From Carallia brachiata (taxonomy: Eukaryota; Streptophyta; Magnoliopsida; Malpighiales; Rhizophoraceae): a DNA stretch of 64,000 nucleotides. A program made the translations under genes and the position numbers. This document shows positions 20,890-34,145 of this stretch, one piece after another (position 1 is the stretch's first letter; the number at the start of each line of letters is the position of its first letter). The stretch spans positions 5,623,067 to 5,687,066 of the forward strand of contig JADCRB010000028.1 in assembly GCA_021464245.1 (NCBI GenBank). The letters are read 5' to 3'. The notes beneath the pieces were generated by a model. The model had not been told where the DNA came from and made no database searches. It saw only the letters and a program-made list of their open reading frames with translations.

Positions 20890-23800
20890 GTCACAGTGGT
20901 TCTTTCTCGCTTTCTTTTACGGAGTCAGTCAGATGGACAACTTGACAATCCACTTCCCCAGTCTCACACAAACTCAATTTTTAAATTCCCACTCTGTGGA
21001 GAGGCAACTGAGGATGGAATTATCTGTAATGGACCATTTGCCTAAAAAATCAATACGAAAGACAGTCAGATAAAACAGAATCTGTCATTATTGCATAGAA
21101 AATATTTCGAAGATCTACCAGTGACCAACTTCAATAAATGATCTCATAAGTTGCAGAAACATTTTGCATATTTGAGAGAAAGTTATGAATGGAAAACTCA
21201 CCTCGTCAAGCACACCAATGTGAGCAATGTAGATGCACTCCTCACAAGAATAAAAGCATGATCAGGGTTCCTTACATCCTCGCATAGTAACAGTATTGCT
21301 CCTCGAATAATCTTGAAGAACTGAATCCATGGAGTAACGGGATGCATATGAAAAGCACCTTAACTTTTTTGGCAGTGGAATGCATTGTAGATGTAAATTC
21401 AGGTCACACTCTAGACACCGGTAAAAGGATTCATTGCAATCATTACTACAAACGTGGCACAGAAATTTTAGAACTTCTTCTTTGTATTTGTGTTGTGACT
21501 CGGTAAGATCCATGTTCCTAAAATCTTTTGCCACGAAGTAAAAAAGGCTATGCTCATGATTCTTGCATTTGAGAGTAGATGACTGATACTTGGAACATGC
21601 ATAATGAATAAAAAGCTACGTGTGGAACAATGGTAAACAAAGGCATCTTTAGAGATTAAGTTACAGGCTCTGCATGGAGATTTAAAATAGGAGTCAGTCC
21701 ATACAAGGGAATGTTGTGGGAAATGGATTTTGATGTATTACTGTTTCGACTTTAGAGCAGGACTCATGAATGAAGATTTCACAACTGAGACAACAATAGG
21801 CTGGACCCGAAATGTTCATTAAACAAACAGGGCATCTTCTAAAAAGATACTCTGGACAATTGGCAAGGAGGAGCTCATGGTGATCATGGCTGAAAAGAGA
21901 AATTGTGGCATTGCCATCTTTCTCTCTAATAGCTGGAGCTTATCTTTTGTGGAAGCACATTGATATCAAGGATGAATTTACATTCTTCACATTGGTAATA
22001 TGCTTCATCACTTGATATGGTTCCACATCCGTCACATTTGAACTACCTGAACATGCTCCTCTTTAAAAATATGAGAGGGTGCAGCAAATGCAGAGTGTGT
22101 CTTATCTTAGGTGGCAATTCCACACAGACTATATGAAAGCTGATGTTGCAAAATTTACAAGTATAGGTTGGGCCCAACAACCTAATCTTGCAAACATAAC
22201 ACAACGTCGCGAGGGAACTTCGTGATGGATCATGGCATGATTGTTGCTGAAATCTCCAATCTGCATTATGAGATAGAGTGGTATAGTTGGTAGATAAACT
22301 ACACAGTATTCGTCAAGAAATAGCATTAAGTCATAAAAATTAACACAACTGCCAAAGGAAAACAATGAAAGAATTATTTGAGTATATCGGATGATATTAT
22401 TTCATCAGTATTCGAACAAACTGGTCTTCAAAATTTTGTTCCATAAGTCTGATAGAAATTTTCTAAAAGCTTGGAGAAAGGAATAAGGACTATTTCCACA
22501 TCAAGTTGCAACGTAAAGATGTTCAGTTGTTGAATTTCCCAGAAAAGAAATTTTTAAGTAATTTGGAGGAAAATGAGGAGAAAACCAGTGCCAATGCTAA
22601 TGACCTTACCTCAAGCTGTCTCCTGCATTGTGGAACTCCATATTCAGCAATGCTGGGATATTCTGCAACACCCATTTTTTCATCCGCATTGTTAGAGGTG
22701 AATGTAGACTTGGCATATTCTTCGTCAGCAAACTTGGAATATTTTGAATATTCTTCATCCACAAGCTGGGAATCAAAAGGACACAGCATTATCTCTTGTC
22801 AGGCTTCTAAAACATTGAACAAGATACTACCAAGCCAACCGCTAATTTTCTTCCACCAGAAAAAAACAGCAATAAGTCAGCAGAAAAAGAAAGGGTCAAC
22901 GGACTGCTATATCAAATTTGGCAATCTGTAAACCATTCTGCAACAAATGCGAACATTTTCATGATTACTCAGATAAGCATAAAATGAGCTAAACTGTAAC
23001 TACTAAGATATGCATAAATGTCACAATACACCTTTGTGTCATAGTTCTGAAGAAAAAGGTGGCAAAAATAGTAACCTCAGAAACCATGCATTCAATATGG
23101 GCCTCATACGGGCATTGATCGCAGTAATAAGCATGGTGCTTCGGATTCCTTTCTCTCTCACAAGCAAAGCAATAATACTCTTTCGAATTATCTTCATCCT
23201 CTGCTGCTGCCAGTGGCTCCTTTAGGGAGAGGGAATGCATACGGGAATCACGCTTGAAGACTACTTGAGGTATTGGAATGCATTCCAGATGAAAAACACA
23301 ATCACACTTCAAACAGATATAGCTGGGGCCCATACAACCGACTGTACAAACATGGCAGACGAATCTCCGATTCCATGCCATCTGTTTCCGTATTTAAGCA
23401 AAGAGGATTTTCCCACAAAATAATAAAGACAGTGCTTGTGGCAATTATGTTTAGTGCAGGTGAAGGCAACACTCCACGGGAAATTTCAGCGCATATAAGG
23501 TGGAGCATAAAGTCACACTCAGAACATTCGTACACAATTTCTTCCTTCCAAAAAGGACATTTACAGACATCACATAAGTAATCTACTTCTATCACAAAGT
23601 CTATGGTTTGAGCGTGAAGAGGGTGGAATGGGTGACAAGAGTGCCGTATTTCTTTTGGCATTTCTGCACAGAATTTGTGAAGGTAGAATCCACAGTCAAG
23701 GCAACCATAGAATAGACCTGAAATCGTCAATTGGCATCCATCACATTTGAGATCTTTCACGTTGTTGAAGAGACGAAGTGTGTGGTCATGGCTGAAATGG

Positions 23801-24685
23801 GAAATTTGGGTATTTATTTCACACTCTTCTGATCTCTTGCCCAAACTGAATTCCGTTAGAAGAGCGCACTTTACATCAAGCTTGATCTGGCAATGCTCGC
23901 ATTGAAAAGCAAAGCCACTGGAAATACACCGGCATCCATCACAAATGAATTCCTTTCTTCCTTTTCTTCCATCATAATGAAGCAAAGCGGGTGTTGTGGG
24001 TGATACGGGTGTTGTGTATCTCTAGTGGCATTTCCGCACACGATTTATGAAGAAAATGTTCACAGTCAAAGCAACCATACACTAGATCCTGAAGCATCTT
24101 TTCGCAACCACGACATTTATAAAATGAAGTTGGGACCCTGGGGAAGTTGAAAAAGATGAGTTGATGGATGTGGCTTGGATGACACATCTCACGCTTTGCA
24201 TCAAGAAGCTGTCTTGATGATCCATGATGCTGACCACTACCATGATCATCTGTAATAATTTGAGCACACTTGACATCTGGATATAACTGGAACTCAGCGC
24301 AACGGTAGGCAAATCCAGGGCAAATATCTCTGCATTCGTCACAAATGAAGTATGTCAAAGATGAAAAGCCAAACCTGTACAGCTTCGGTCCTGGAGGTTT
24401 AGCTATCAGAGTGAGAGGATGAGACGAGTGAAGAGGATGATGTTGCAGCTCCTGGGGCAGCAAGAAGCATGATTTGTGCAGCCAGAATTCCTCGCAAGTT
24501 TCACAAAAGTAGTAGCCTTCATAATCATTGTCATCAGCCACTTGACTGCAGGCACTGCACTTGGAGCTCACAATTTTCCATCTTACCAATTTCTTCAATC
24601 CCTGCCCGATGTCCTGAAAAAAAGTCAACGCATGCTTATGGCTAAAATGTTGAATCTTCTCCATCTCCGCAACTTGGAAACCCAC
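20890..24685 (-). pseudogene. DC1 copy C: full-length but frameshifted
   Basis: All four exons of the intact gene can be found. Exon 1 starts at 24685 or 24664 (MEKIQHFSHKHALTF) and shifts frame near 23980 (a base is lost in CAACAA within EMPLEI) and again near 23385-23400. The linker exon near 22767-22610 carries an internal repeat (EEYSKYSKFADEEYAK). Exon 3 loses frame after IGDFSNNHAMIHHEVPSRR, and only pieces such as FLCHVCSNDCNESFYRCLEC (near 21450) remain readable. The last exon near 20925-21040 is damaged and is cut by the RPN13 duplicate at about 20886. With at least four frame breaks it is a pseudogene. It is useful as the outgroup showing that the four-exon model of the intact copy is real. 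Confidence 0.85.
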
Positions 24686-25489
24686 TGTAACACCGAAATG
24701 CTAGCTAGAAAATGACAATGCAACCATTGTCATTTGCATAGAAGGTGGTGGTTTAGTAAAGACAACCTTTGTCCATTGTGATTAAACAAAAATGATAATA
24801 ATAATCATGATAATTAACGACGAAGAATAAAATAATAATAATAATAATAATGATAAACAACATTGGCTTCTCCAACTCCAAGTATATTTTCCGAATATTC
24901 TGCTGGACCCAAATTAATTAATAATTTGTTGAGAACTTGGCCCAAATTAATGATCAAAAATAATAATCAAAGACCAAGGAAAAAAAATATTATGATAAAC
25001 AACATTCACTTTTTCGGGTATATTTTTCGAATATTCCGCTGGACCTAAATTAAATAATAATTAGTTCACGAATCTTGTGAGGTGTGAACCATTATCATTT
25101 TTTTTTTATATTTAAAAATTTATTAGATCGTTAGTTATATAATTGAAGAAATTCTCTCCTCTCAAAAAAATCACTCATCCCTTTCTAAAGTTTAAACACA
25201 AGACCTCTAAAATAAAAAATTAAATTTTAACTACTAAACAATTTTTTAAGAGACAACCATGATCATATATTCAAATCATCACTTTACGTGGATTAATTAA
25301 TTAAAAAATTTACCTCTTTATGAGAAATTAAAGATTGGAGGAGCTTATCCATGGTACCTTGAGATTAAGGAGCGGATTATAATGGAATTTTATATTTTTT
25401 AATTAAAAATTATTGTCTCTTATTTTAATTATTATTAAATTTTTTAATAATTAATTAATTAATTAATTATTAAAAAAATAAAAAAAAAT

Positions 25490-25565
25490 TGGGTACAAGA
25501 GAATTGAACTCCCGTTACCCCCTGAGACAAGACGTTGGTGGCCAACTAGGCAAGCCTGATTGGTT
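25490..25565 (-). mobile_element. tRNA-derived SINE-like head
   Basis: On the minus strand GCTTGCCTAGTTGGCCACC resembles a polymerase III A box and GGGAGTTCAATTCTC a B box, about 40 bases apart, followed by a T-rich tail. A cloverleaf does not form obviously, so this is a SINE or tRNA relic rather than a tRNA gene. Confidence 0.4.
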
Positions 25566-26103
25566 ACTACATCGTAGTACTAAAATATACTAATGAAATA
25601 ATAGAACTAACCGCACAAGACTCCATCTTGGTACTAAAATATACCGATCAAATAATAGGACTAACCGCACAAATCAAGGCCAAACTGAATAGCCTCTTCC
25701 CAAGGCTTTGGCCTTCGGAAGGCCAACGGATAAGGCAATCAACCACTGGAAAAACAATAAACAAGGCATTTCCGACGGCCAAATCAAGGCATAATTTTTT
25801 TTTTTGTAAACATCAATCAATGGAAAAACAAACGGGCACACATACGCCAACTTAAAAGGCACTTTCGCCAACCAAAATAAGGTTATTATGTGTATTATGA
25901 CGTTTATACATTTTAAAATTAGTTTTGTACACTATTCATATTAGATTAAACCACTTTTTAGTAATGACATTAATATGTAATAGTTAATTTAACAAAATAA
26001 GAGCATGATGTAACATAATCACTCGAATATTAAAATACGTCAATTTAAAAAATGAGTTAAATTAACAAATTTATTAAGCAATCTATATTTTTTTTTTTTT
26101 GGC

Positions 26104-26280
26104 AAAACTGATAAATGCTGTTCTTGAAAAGCTATAGTAAAAACTAGGAGAGCAGTCTTACAATGTAAAAGTTACCAAAGAAATGCGAGCAAGAACTGAT
26201 AAAATGCTGTTCTTGAAAAGCTATAGTAAAAACAGGGAGAGCAATCGTACAATATAAAAATTATCAAAAAGATTGAGAGC
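26104..26280 (+). repeat. Two-copy direct repeat, about 88-bp period
   Basis: 'actgataaatgctgttcttg' followed by 'aaaagctatagtaaaaac' occurs at about 26109 and again, with one extra A, at about 26194. The following 'gggagagcaat' and 'tacaatataaaa' are also repeated with changes. It is non-coding. Confidence 0.75.
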
Positions 26281-26941
26281 TAAGAACCATATGTTAAATT
26301 GCTCCAAATATATGGTCGAATCATCTATCATTCACCTTCCGAGAGAATGGTTTAGCGATAAAACGGCATTCATTTCACGCTAATGACTCAAGTTCGAATT
26401 CTCACACACACATCATCTTTAACAAATATTAGGTGTCTGCAATAGCAACTAACAACTGTAACGTAACATTTAATTTCAAATTTAATAATTGTCGTAGTCT
26501 TAAGTGATAAAGACATATTCGGTCTCAACGGTGATCGAGTGATTAATTTGCCTTATAAGAGTTGTTAAATGAAAAAAAGTTGTTAAATGAAACATAGACA
26601 AACGAAAGTTACTCCGACGTTGGCTCATAAATTCGATAACTGACATAATTGTGACGGATCTTTTTGTTGTTTAAAAAAAAAAAAAACCACCTATCAGTCC
26701 GTACATCAATTTGAGAATTACAGAATTTCTCAAAGTGTTCTTTTGTTTTCTAAACAAAAAAGCTATTATTCTCTGAATAAACAATTAGACATTGAAAAGC
26801 ACAATTTCATTTTCTATTGTTTCTTCTTCCCAAAGGTGGGCAAGGCATCCGGAAAATGGCCCAGCCGAAGCTCTGCTATCCCAGCCCACAGTAGGCCAGA
26901 AGTAAAAAACAGACATCAGGAATGCATGAAAATGCATCCAA

Positions 26942-29900
26942 CTACCGGCTCTCGTCCATGGCATCGTTTTCATTACAGGACCGAGATTGGAATTTCTGGT
27001 CATCCTGCCTTGAATCTTCGGTCATTTTTGAAACCGAATCCTCCAACGCCTCAAGGAAAGACAAAACCGTGAACTTGTCTGCAATGATAAGGAAAACCTT
27101 ATGAATGTTAGTAATAATACCAGCATCTGTTCGTTTAATACTTCAACTCTGCATTGCTTGAAGATTCTGAGAAACCCAAGTGCCAGCAAGCACAGGCTGC
27201 ACAGCAGACTTCATTTTCAAAATTTTCTCTTTCTTTTTCCTTTTCATTCAACCGGTGTTGTAGAAAAGTCACATTGTTCGTGAATGGGAAATTAGTTTAG
27301 CAAACGCACAAATACCAAAGCTCATAGCCATTAATCCCCTTTTGTTTTTATGCCGACACTTTACTAATCAAAACACCACAAGAAGAAACTCAAACTTATT
27401 GACGTAGTTGATAGAATATATAAATAATCAGGTAAATACCAGACCATAAACTTTATAATAATGTTTGTAACTGCAGACCACTCACATTTACTAGGATCAA
27501 CCCCAAATTGAGACAAATCTATCTGTCCAGTTTTGAGTACCTACAAATAACAGAAAAATGAGCAGCCCCGTTCAATTGGCTAATATCTCACAAAAAAAAA
27601 AAAACGTAACTGAAAATCTATTTTTCTCCACTTACATAGGTAAAAGAATCTACTTGTTGACGGAATGGAGGGCTCTGTAGTAACTCTAAAATATCTTCCG
27701 GCGTCCACTGACCCTGCAACCTCATAGCTCCTCAAAATGCATGCATTTAGTAAAACAAAAGATTCGGAAGAATTCAAGCATAATGATATTTATCACCTCA
27801 GGTAAATAGGATGCTAATCTTTCTTCCACTGGAAGTGTCTCAATCAATGGCATAATTAGATCGGGCTTCAAGATGTCCCCAAGCCCCATCCCTAGAAAAA
27901 TAAAAAAAGGAAAAACATTGCACTAGAATCTTAACAAAACACAGTAATAAGATTTTTTTTGTTTACACCATATTGCATTGGGTAGCTAATCATGCGTCGA
28001 AAGAAATTCCTTTCTATGTGTCTAGGTGTATTGCATGCTTTTATAAATCAAAATTAAGAGTCATCCTATCTGATCAAATTCAAAGAAGCTTTGAAGCAAC
28101 CAGCAAGAAATCACATGAGATTCTTATGGGGGACAACATAAACTGAGAGAGAGAGAGAGATAAAGAGAGAGTTATCCTCAGAAAAAGAATAGGGCAACAA
28201 ATAAAAGAATGCCAGTTAAACACCTAAAAGCTCATATCCACAAGCAATCCACAACAAACATATTCCATTACATGCAGTAAAGAAAACATTAAATAATTAC
28301 CTGCATCCGGATCTCCGGTACTATCTGCAGCATATGTCATCACATCACACAAATCAAACTCTAGAACGATCTAAAGCAACAAGGTTAAAGTACAATGAAG
28401 CTCTTTGAGCACAAAACTTACTACCTCCCGGCTCAATATTACTCAAGATCCTTTGCAGGTCTTCCAATTTTACTGGTCCCGATGATGTCACATCACTAAT
28501 TACTTCTGTTCCCAAGTTTGGGACAACTAGGTTTCCAGCTCTGTCTGCCATACACAAGTACCTCATAAGAATTCATCAATATTTGGCAAGAAAAACGTTG
28601 AAATAATGGGTCTCAAGCACAAGGAAATGAATTAGCCATAAAAATCAGTAATTTTTTTTCCTTTTGTTAAGAGAGAGAGAGAGAGAGAGAGAGAAAACTT
28701 GATAACCAAACATTATTAAAGAGTCGCTTTCATGCTAGCATGAATTTGGAGGAGAGACCATAATATTCCCCCATCCCCCAAACAAGTGGGGTTTTTAGTT
28801 GTTCATTTGTCTGAGTGTTGGCAAAAGTTGATTACTAATGTCAGCATAAGTTGATTGTTGTCTGAGATGCTCAAAGTCCTGATATGTCCCTCCAATCTTT
28901 ATCAGCTAAAAGAAAGCACAAGAGGAATATTTCTTTGTGCTGACATAGCAATGTACCTTGATGAAATGTCATCTTCAAGCATGTCTTCAGACACTTGTAG
29001 AGGAGCAGAATTATCGGGCTCTTCACCCAGGAATTCTGGCATGCAAAAAAATAGGAAGGCATCAAAGTTATGGGGAAAAAGATTATGAATGATGGTCCCA
29101 TCAAAAGTAGCACTTGTTCAAAGAATTTCCTGCAATCATAAAATACTATAGAGAGGTGGTCATGCTATATAAAAATTGTAACTATGCTCTCTCACACTGA
29201 GAAATGAAAACCATTGGCTAGTACCAATCCAACTAGAGCATAGTTGAAGACTGTTACATTGGGATGGAAATGAGATGGTTGCAACCATCAACAAAGTGCC
29301 CATGGAATTCTTAATGCATAATTATGGGGAAGTAAAAGTAAGGGCAATGAAGATCAGAGTCAGTAGAATGGAGATAGCATGGATTTAAGAAAGAACAAAA
29401 GAGAGACCGAATGAAAGATGGAAAGAAGATCACAACAACACAGCGCCATAAAGTTCCTAAGAAGAGCAGCAGAGATTACGTTCATGACTCTCAGTGGCTG
29501 GTGACTATGAATTCATTTGACTGGTAGATTGACCGTGGACTGAACTTTCCTTGAGTAGCAGAGTACACATAAAATCCAAATTACAAGAGAGAACATAAAG
29601 TTTACCTATTGGCCGATTAATATAGTAGTTGACAGAGCTACATAACTGCCAGTCATCTTCTTCTTTTGGCTCCTGCGAGTAACAGATAATAAAATTTTAG
29701 AACAATGAGTTCTACACCCAAGAGGCACAAATTAACGGCAATAAAGTTGACCTGCATCCAAAAGAAAAATTTCCGGTTATCTGTAATAAACTTCAAGATG
29801 TAGACCCTTCCTGCTGCTTGATTAACCTGGAAAAAGACCAAGAATTTCAATAACGGGAATCGGCTGTGACAAATGAATATTTTGCAACTTACAAACCACA

Positions 29901-31037
29901 GATTGCTTGATGCAGAATAAGAAGTTACCTTCTCAAATACTGCCTCATCAGGAAATATTATCTGATCCTAGTAATCAATATGTCAAGGAAAAGCAAGTGC
30001 TCTAAGCAAATACAATTGTGCTAAAACTATTGCATACTCAAAATTTATTTTCTTACATCCATAAAATTAAAAGTGGAAAAGGAAAAACAGATAAGAGGTA
30101 TAGGACTGGAGAAATGATGCAAGGACAAATTAACAAACTACCACAGCAAATGCTTTAGACACTGTAGACAAAATGGACTTAAATGTGCAACCAATAGAGT
30201 ATAAATGAACCAGATAAATCAATATATTATAACACAAAAAACCTGAGAGTAGAAATAACTAGGATACGTCTTCAACAACATTCTGACTCCTATCAAGCCA
30301 TTGAAAATGGACCAAACCCTCCTCGCCCTGGCACAATTTCAAAGAAAAGGTAAATCAATTAAACTATCAAATTTATGAAACATAGAATATTCGCTTCAAC
30401 TTTGCATGTGATTAAAGTAAGCAATAAAAAATAATTAATGCAAAATTTTCTCATGCACAAGATCAACAGAAAAAAAAAAATGGCAACAGTGACATGAAGT
30501 ACCCTTCCTATGCGAACAAGTCCTTTTCGAGTATCAGGGACAACCCTTTTCCCTTCGAAGAACATTTTGCCAGCACGAAACTCCAGCATGACTTCCTGAA
30601 ATTAGATTTTTATGTGCAATGTCATTAATTACTTTCACTATAATTATGGGGTGTTAAGCTATAGAAACTTATAAAAACAATTGACCATTAATTTTTATAC
30701 GCAATGTCATTAATTACTTTCACACATATGCTGACAAAAAAAGCAGCCGCCAAACTTAATTGTAAGCAGCGAGATTTGATGGCAGTTTAAAACAAACAAA
30801 GAATATTGTAAAAATAAAGATTCAACAACAGCTTCAGTTGACAAGCACATAAATGTAAAAGGTATTACATTTTCATCCACCTATACAAGAAAGGCAAGAT
30901 TAAGACTATGAAACCCAGATGAATTGGCAAAACTAAGCAATAACACCGTATAACCAATGTAGACGAGGGAGAAAGAATGTGTGTGAATCCAATAGTACCA
31001 GTATTGCCGGAAAAGCTTCAGCTGATGTTGAACCCAT
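26942..31037 (-). CDS. RPN13: 26S proteasome ubiquitin receptor RPN13 (ADRM1 homologue)
   Basis: Thirteen coding exons join in frame to about 319 aa: 31037-30999, 30595-30503, 30327-30268, 29967-29929, 29826-29752, 29672-29606, 29035-28957, 28540-28422, 28324-28301, 27891-27797, 27713-27636, 27540-27486 and 27078-26942. The N-terminal Pru domain is clear: [41 protein letters not shown] and GRVYILKF ... FFFWMQ. This domain binds ubiquitin and docks on RPN2 in the 19S lid-base region. The C-terminal DEUBAD part ([42 protein letters not shown]) recruits the deubiquitinase UCH37/UCH2 in known homologues. One exon is only 24 bp. An acceptor-like TATTCTAG just before the ATG and a GC-rich exon ending near 31649 suggest a 5' untranslated intron. 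The length fits plant RPN13 proteins. Part of it was copied to 19918-20885. Confidence 0.93.
28301..28324 (-). other. RPN13: 24-bp micro-exon of RPN13
   Basis: A CTGCAG acceptor and a GTAATT donor bracket 24 bases that encode the acidic linker STGDPDA between the Pru and DEUBAD parts. The preceding exon could end at 28422 (GGTA|GTAAGT, the better donor) or at 28425 (GGAG|GTAGTA); both keep the frame. Confidence 0.75.
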
Positions 31038-31639
31038 GCCTAGAATAGTAGAATCCTCTAATAAGTTCTTCAACAATTAAAACCGCCCGCAAAGAACTCT
31101 AAACAGGTAAAGAGTCACACACACATGCAAAGGACCAAAAAAAGAATTAGGAAACTCTCAACAGATAAAAGAGTCAAACATATACATATTCAACTCAGAG
31201 TGCAATAAAAGAATCATCTTTCACAAAAATTTAGAATCTTAATAAGAGAAAAAAAAAAAAAAAAAAAAGAAAATCTGTGGGTATATACTTTTTCCAATAG
31301 AAAACATCAACCCCAAAAAAAATTCAATCTTTTAATATCTAAATTTAATTAAAAAGCCAGGCCAATCAAGAACCCAAAGAAAAAAGTGTGAAACATATAT
31401 ATTCAACTCAAAAACCAATAAAAGAATCATCTGTTACACAAAATTTAAAACCTTCAACAAGGCTAAAAACAAAGAAATCTGATGCAAAAATGAAGTGGGT
31501 ATATACTTTCACCAAAGAAAATATTAACAACCCAAAAAAAAGTCAATCTTTAATATTTAAATTTGATAAAAAAGCGAGGTCAATCAAGAAAAAATCAAAA
31601 ACCCAGATAAGAATCCAAAGAGAAAGCGAGAATTGATAA

Positions 31640-31720
31640 AAATACGGCACCTTCCTTCCCGCGAGGTTTGAAGGCAGCGAACGTGCAAACGACAGCGACA
31701 GAAAGATAAAGCAACAAAAT
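31640..31720 (-). promoter_or_regulatory. RPN13: Probable RPN13 5' untranslated exon
   Basis: On the minus strand a relatively GC-rich stretch ends CGGGAAGGAAG|GTGCCG near 31650, a plausible donor for an intron reaching the acceptor just before the start codon at 31037. This is inferred only from base composition and splice-like signals. Confidence 0.45.
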
Positions 31721-34145
31721 TTTTATTTTTTATTTTACTTCTTTTTCTTCCAACTCAGGAGTTTAAGGCGGTAGCGAGACCCTGTACAAAAAGGGACCCA
31801 CTGGGGCAACAGGTTATATAGACCCCTGTAAAATGATATGATATGTTTTAAATAATTAATTTTATGATTTATTTATTTTTTAATTAATTTAATATATTTT
31901 TAATAATTTAATTATTTAAATTATCATTTTGTTCTTATCAAAAAGAATATTTAAATCTAGGTACAAATTTTTTATGCTAAATAACTTTTCGAAAGGATAA
32001 TGATAAAACACACCTCCGGACATTTCCCAACCTCCATCCAAAACTGACAATTCCTTGCTTATGTGGTTAAGTAGCACTTTTTTTTGATTTTTTAACAAAA
32101 ATATAATTTAAAATAATATTTAATACCTTTTAAATAATATTAAATATTATTTAAATTTATTTTTATTATAAAAATTATATTTAAGATAATTATAAATATC
32201 ACTAAAAATTTAATTATTTATTTTTTTTAAATTTAAATTTTATATATATTAAAAAAACAAAAGAAATGGGTCCGAACCAAAAACACAAAGGATAAAACCC
32301 ACGTTGCACAGCTGGGACTTTTCGCGTGAAATTCTTTCGCGTGTCATTACCCTTGTACAGGTGTGTGGTAAAAGATATAATTATATCACACGAAACATAG
32401 TTTCTAAACTAAATTGGGGGTAATTATTTTTTTGTCCTAAATTTTTAAATTTTTTTATATTTAAATTTTAAATTTTAAATTTTTTAACATTTTATTTGAA
32501 TTTTAAATTTTATAATTTTTATTAAATCTGTCCCTCTTTTTAACAAAAATGATCAATCTATTAAAAAATAATTTTAACTTTACAAAAAATTATTTAAAAA
32601 AAGATTAAATATATGAATTAAATATTTTTTTTATAAAAAATATGTATATTACTTATTTAATTCGTATATTTGTTGATTAAAAAAATATTTAATATACATA
32701 TTTTGTTGATGAAAAAAATATTTAATTCATATATTTAATTTTTTTAAAATAATTTTTATTAAGTTAAATTTATTTATTAATGAATTGACCACTTTTTGTA
32801 ATTTAAAGGATTGATGTAATAAGAAATCAAAAAGTTTAAAACTTAAATAAAATATCAAAAAAATTTAAAACTCAAACCTAAAAAAAACTTAAAGGTTTAG
32901 GAAAAAAAATACTTATCTCAAACTAAATCTACGTATAAATCCTGAAAAAGTAAAAGGAAAATAACATATACTCTCTGGTCAGAAAAAAAAAAAAAAAAAC
33001 TCTTATTTTTACTCGCAAGCTTATCGCATCAAATATAACTAATTTGTGAAGTCAAAAAAATATGACTAATTTGAATTAATCTCGTCATTTTATTTGTTAG
33101 GAGAGAAATTAATACCATGAATTTATTTTCTTTTTTGGTGTTAACGACAGAAAAAGATGCATGGGTGATATGAAGTTCATTATACCTAAGATCCAAAATT
33201 AGGAGTTACATGATTTCATTCTCACATCTGATCTCAATGGTAATAATTTAAATCAAACAACACGTAAAATATTATTTTTTAGGCATAAATGACGTCACTA
33301 TTAAAATTCGAGCTCAAATTCACATAGAAAAAAATACACCAAATTACTAACTGAACTATGTAGCATGATTTGTTTTCTCTTCATAAGCATCTTTAATTAA
33401 TAATTTGAATTTGTTAATTTAAATTAGGCAAATACTTGTTTTGTGTTGCGGCTGCTCGACGACGGCGCTGGGTAAATATTTGTTGCATGGACTTTATTGG
33501 ACTCGCTGTATATGATTAAAAAATAAATAAAAGGACACGCATCATAAATATATATAATAAATCATTTTAAATATTTTTAAATTATTTATTTTTAATTTAT
33601 TATGCATAATGTGTCTCATAAAAACATGTCTCTATATAGTTTTTGACTCCAACTAGGTTTAGCCTCAAAAAAATAAAGATAAAAAATTTATTTTATAAAT
33701 ATTTAATTTTAAACATATTTAATATTATTTAAATTTAAATATAAAATTTTTTTAAGAAAAAAATTATTACTTATAATTATTTTATAATTATTTTTTATAT
33801 CATCTTAATATTTTTCATAATTTTATATTCAAATAAATATCATAAATTTGGAATTCCAATTTGTTGTGGTGAATTAACAATAAATAAAAACTTTCATAGG
33901 AATGTAAGAAACCTTAAAAAAAAATATAAAAACAGAACAAAGGCAGATGCCAAAATGGAACAGCAAAATTGCTGGATAAGAGCAGAGCAGAGTAGTAAAT
34001 CAATCAAATCTTTTACAACAATACCTCCAGAAGTGAAAAACCCACTTCGATTTAAACGACCTTAGAAAGAAATAAATCACAGAAACCTCAGTAGCTAGCA
34101 GTAAAAGCCAAGAAGGAGGAGAAGGAAAAGAAGAAGAAGAAGAAG
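31721..34145. other. Intergenic between divergent RPN13 and PEX12
   Basis: The spacer is about 2.4 kb and very AT-rich. It contains a foldback MITE (about 32430-32900), an A run near 32982 and another AT-rich inverted repeat around 33540-33620. A purine-rich GAAGAA stretch just before 34146 is probably the PEX12 leader. No coding gene is seen. Confidence 0.55.
32430..32900. mobile_element. Foldback MITE, extremely AT-rich
   Basis: The left half ('ttttatttgaattttaaatttt', 'tgatcaatctatta', 'gattaaatatatgaattaaatatttttt') pairs with the complement of the right half ('ttttatttaagttttaaacttt', 'catcaatccttta', 'attaaatatatgaattaaatattttttt'). The arms are about 200 bases with a short centre. It is non-coding. 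Confidence 0.65.

Larger units (their letters stand above)
24700..26941. other. Intergenic between DC1 copy C and RPN13
   Basis: It contains upstream flank of copy C (with 'gtatattttccgaatattc' blocks repeated at about 24878 and 25018), (AAT)n simple sequence near 24825-24850, a SINE-like piece near 25490-25565 and a short direct repeat at 26104-26280. About 25560-25680 has 'taaaatatactaatgaaataatagaactaaccgcacaa' twice in diverged form. I see no coding gene. Confidence 0.5.

Noticed and set aside
26330..26400. tRNA gene or second SINE (AGTTCGAATTCTC B-box-like)
   Set aside because: No convincing A box or cloverleaf could be found.
30869..30880. 12-bp in-frame micro-exon (VDEN) in RPN13
   Set aside because: It has AG and GT flanks, but joining 30999 directly to 30595 gives [16 protein letters not shown], which fits RPN13 family N-termini better without it.
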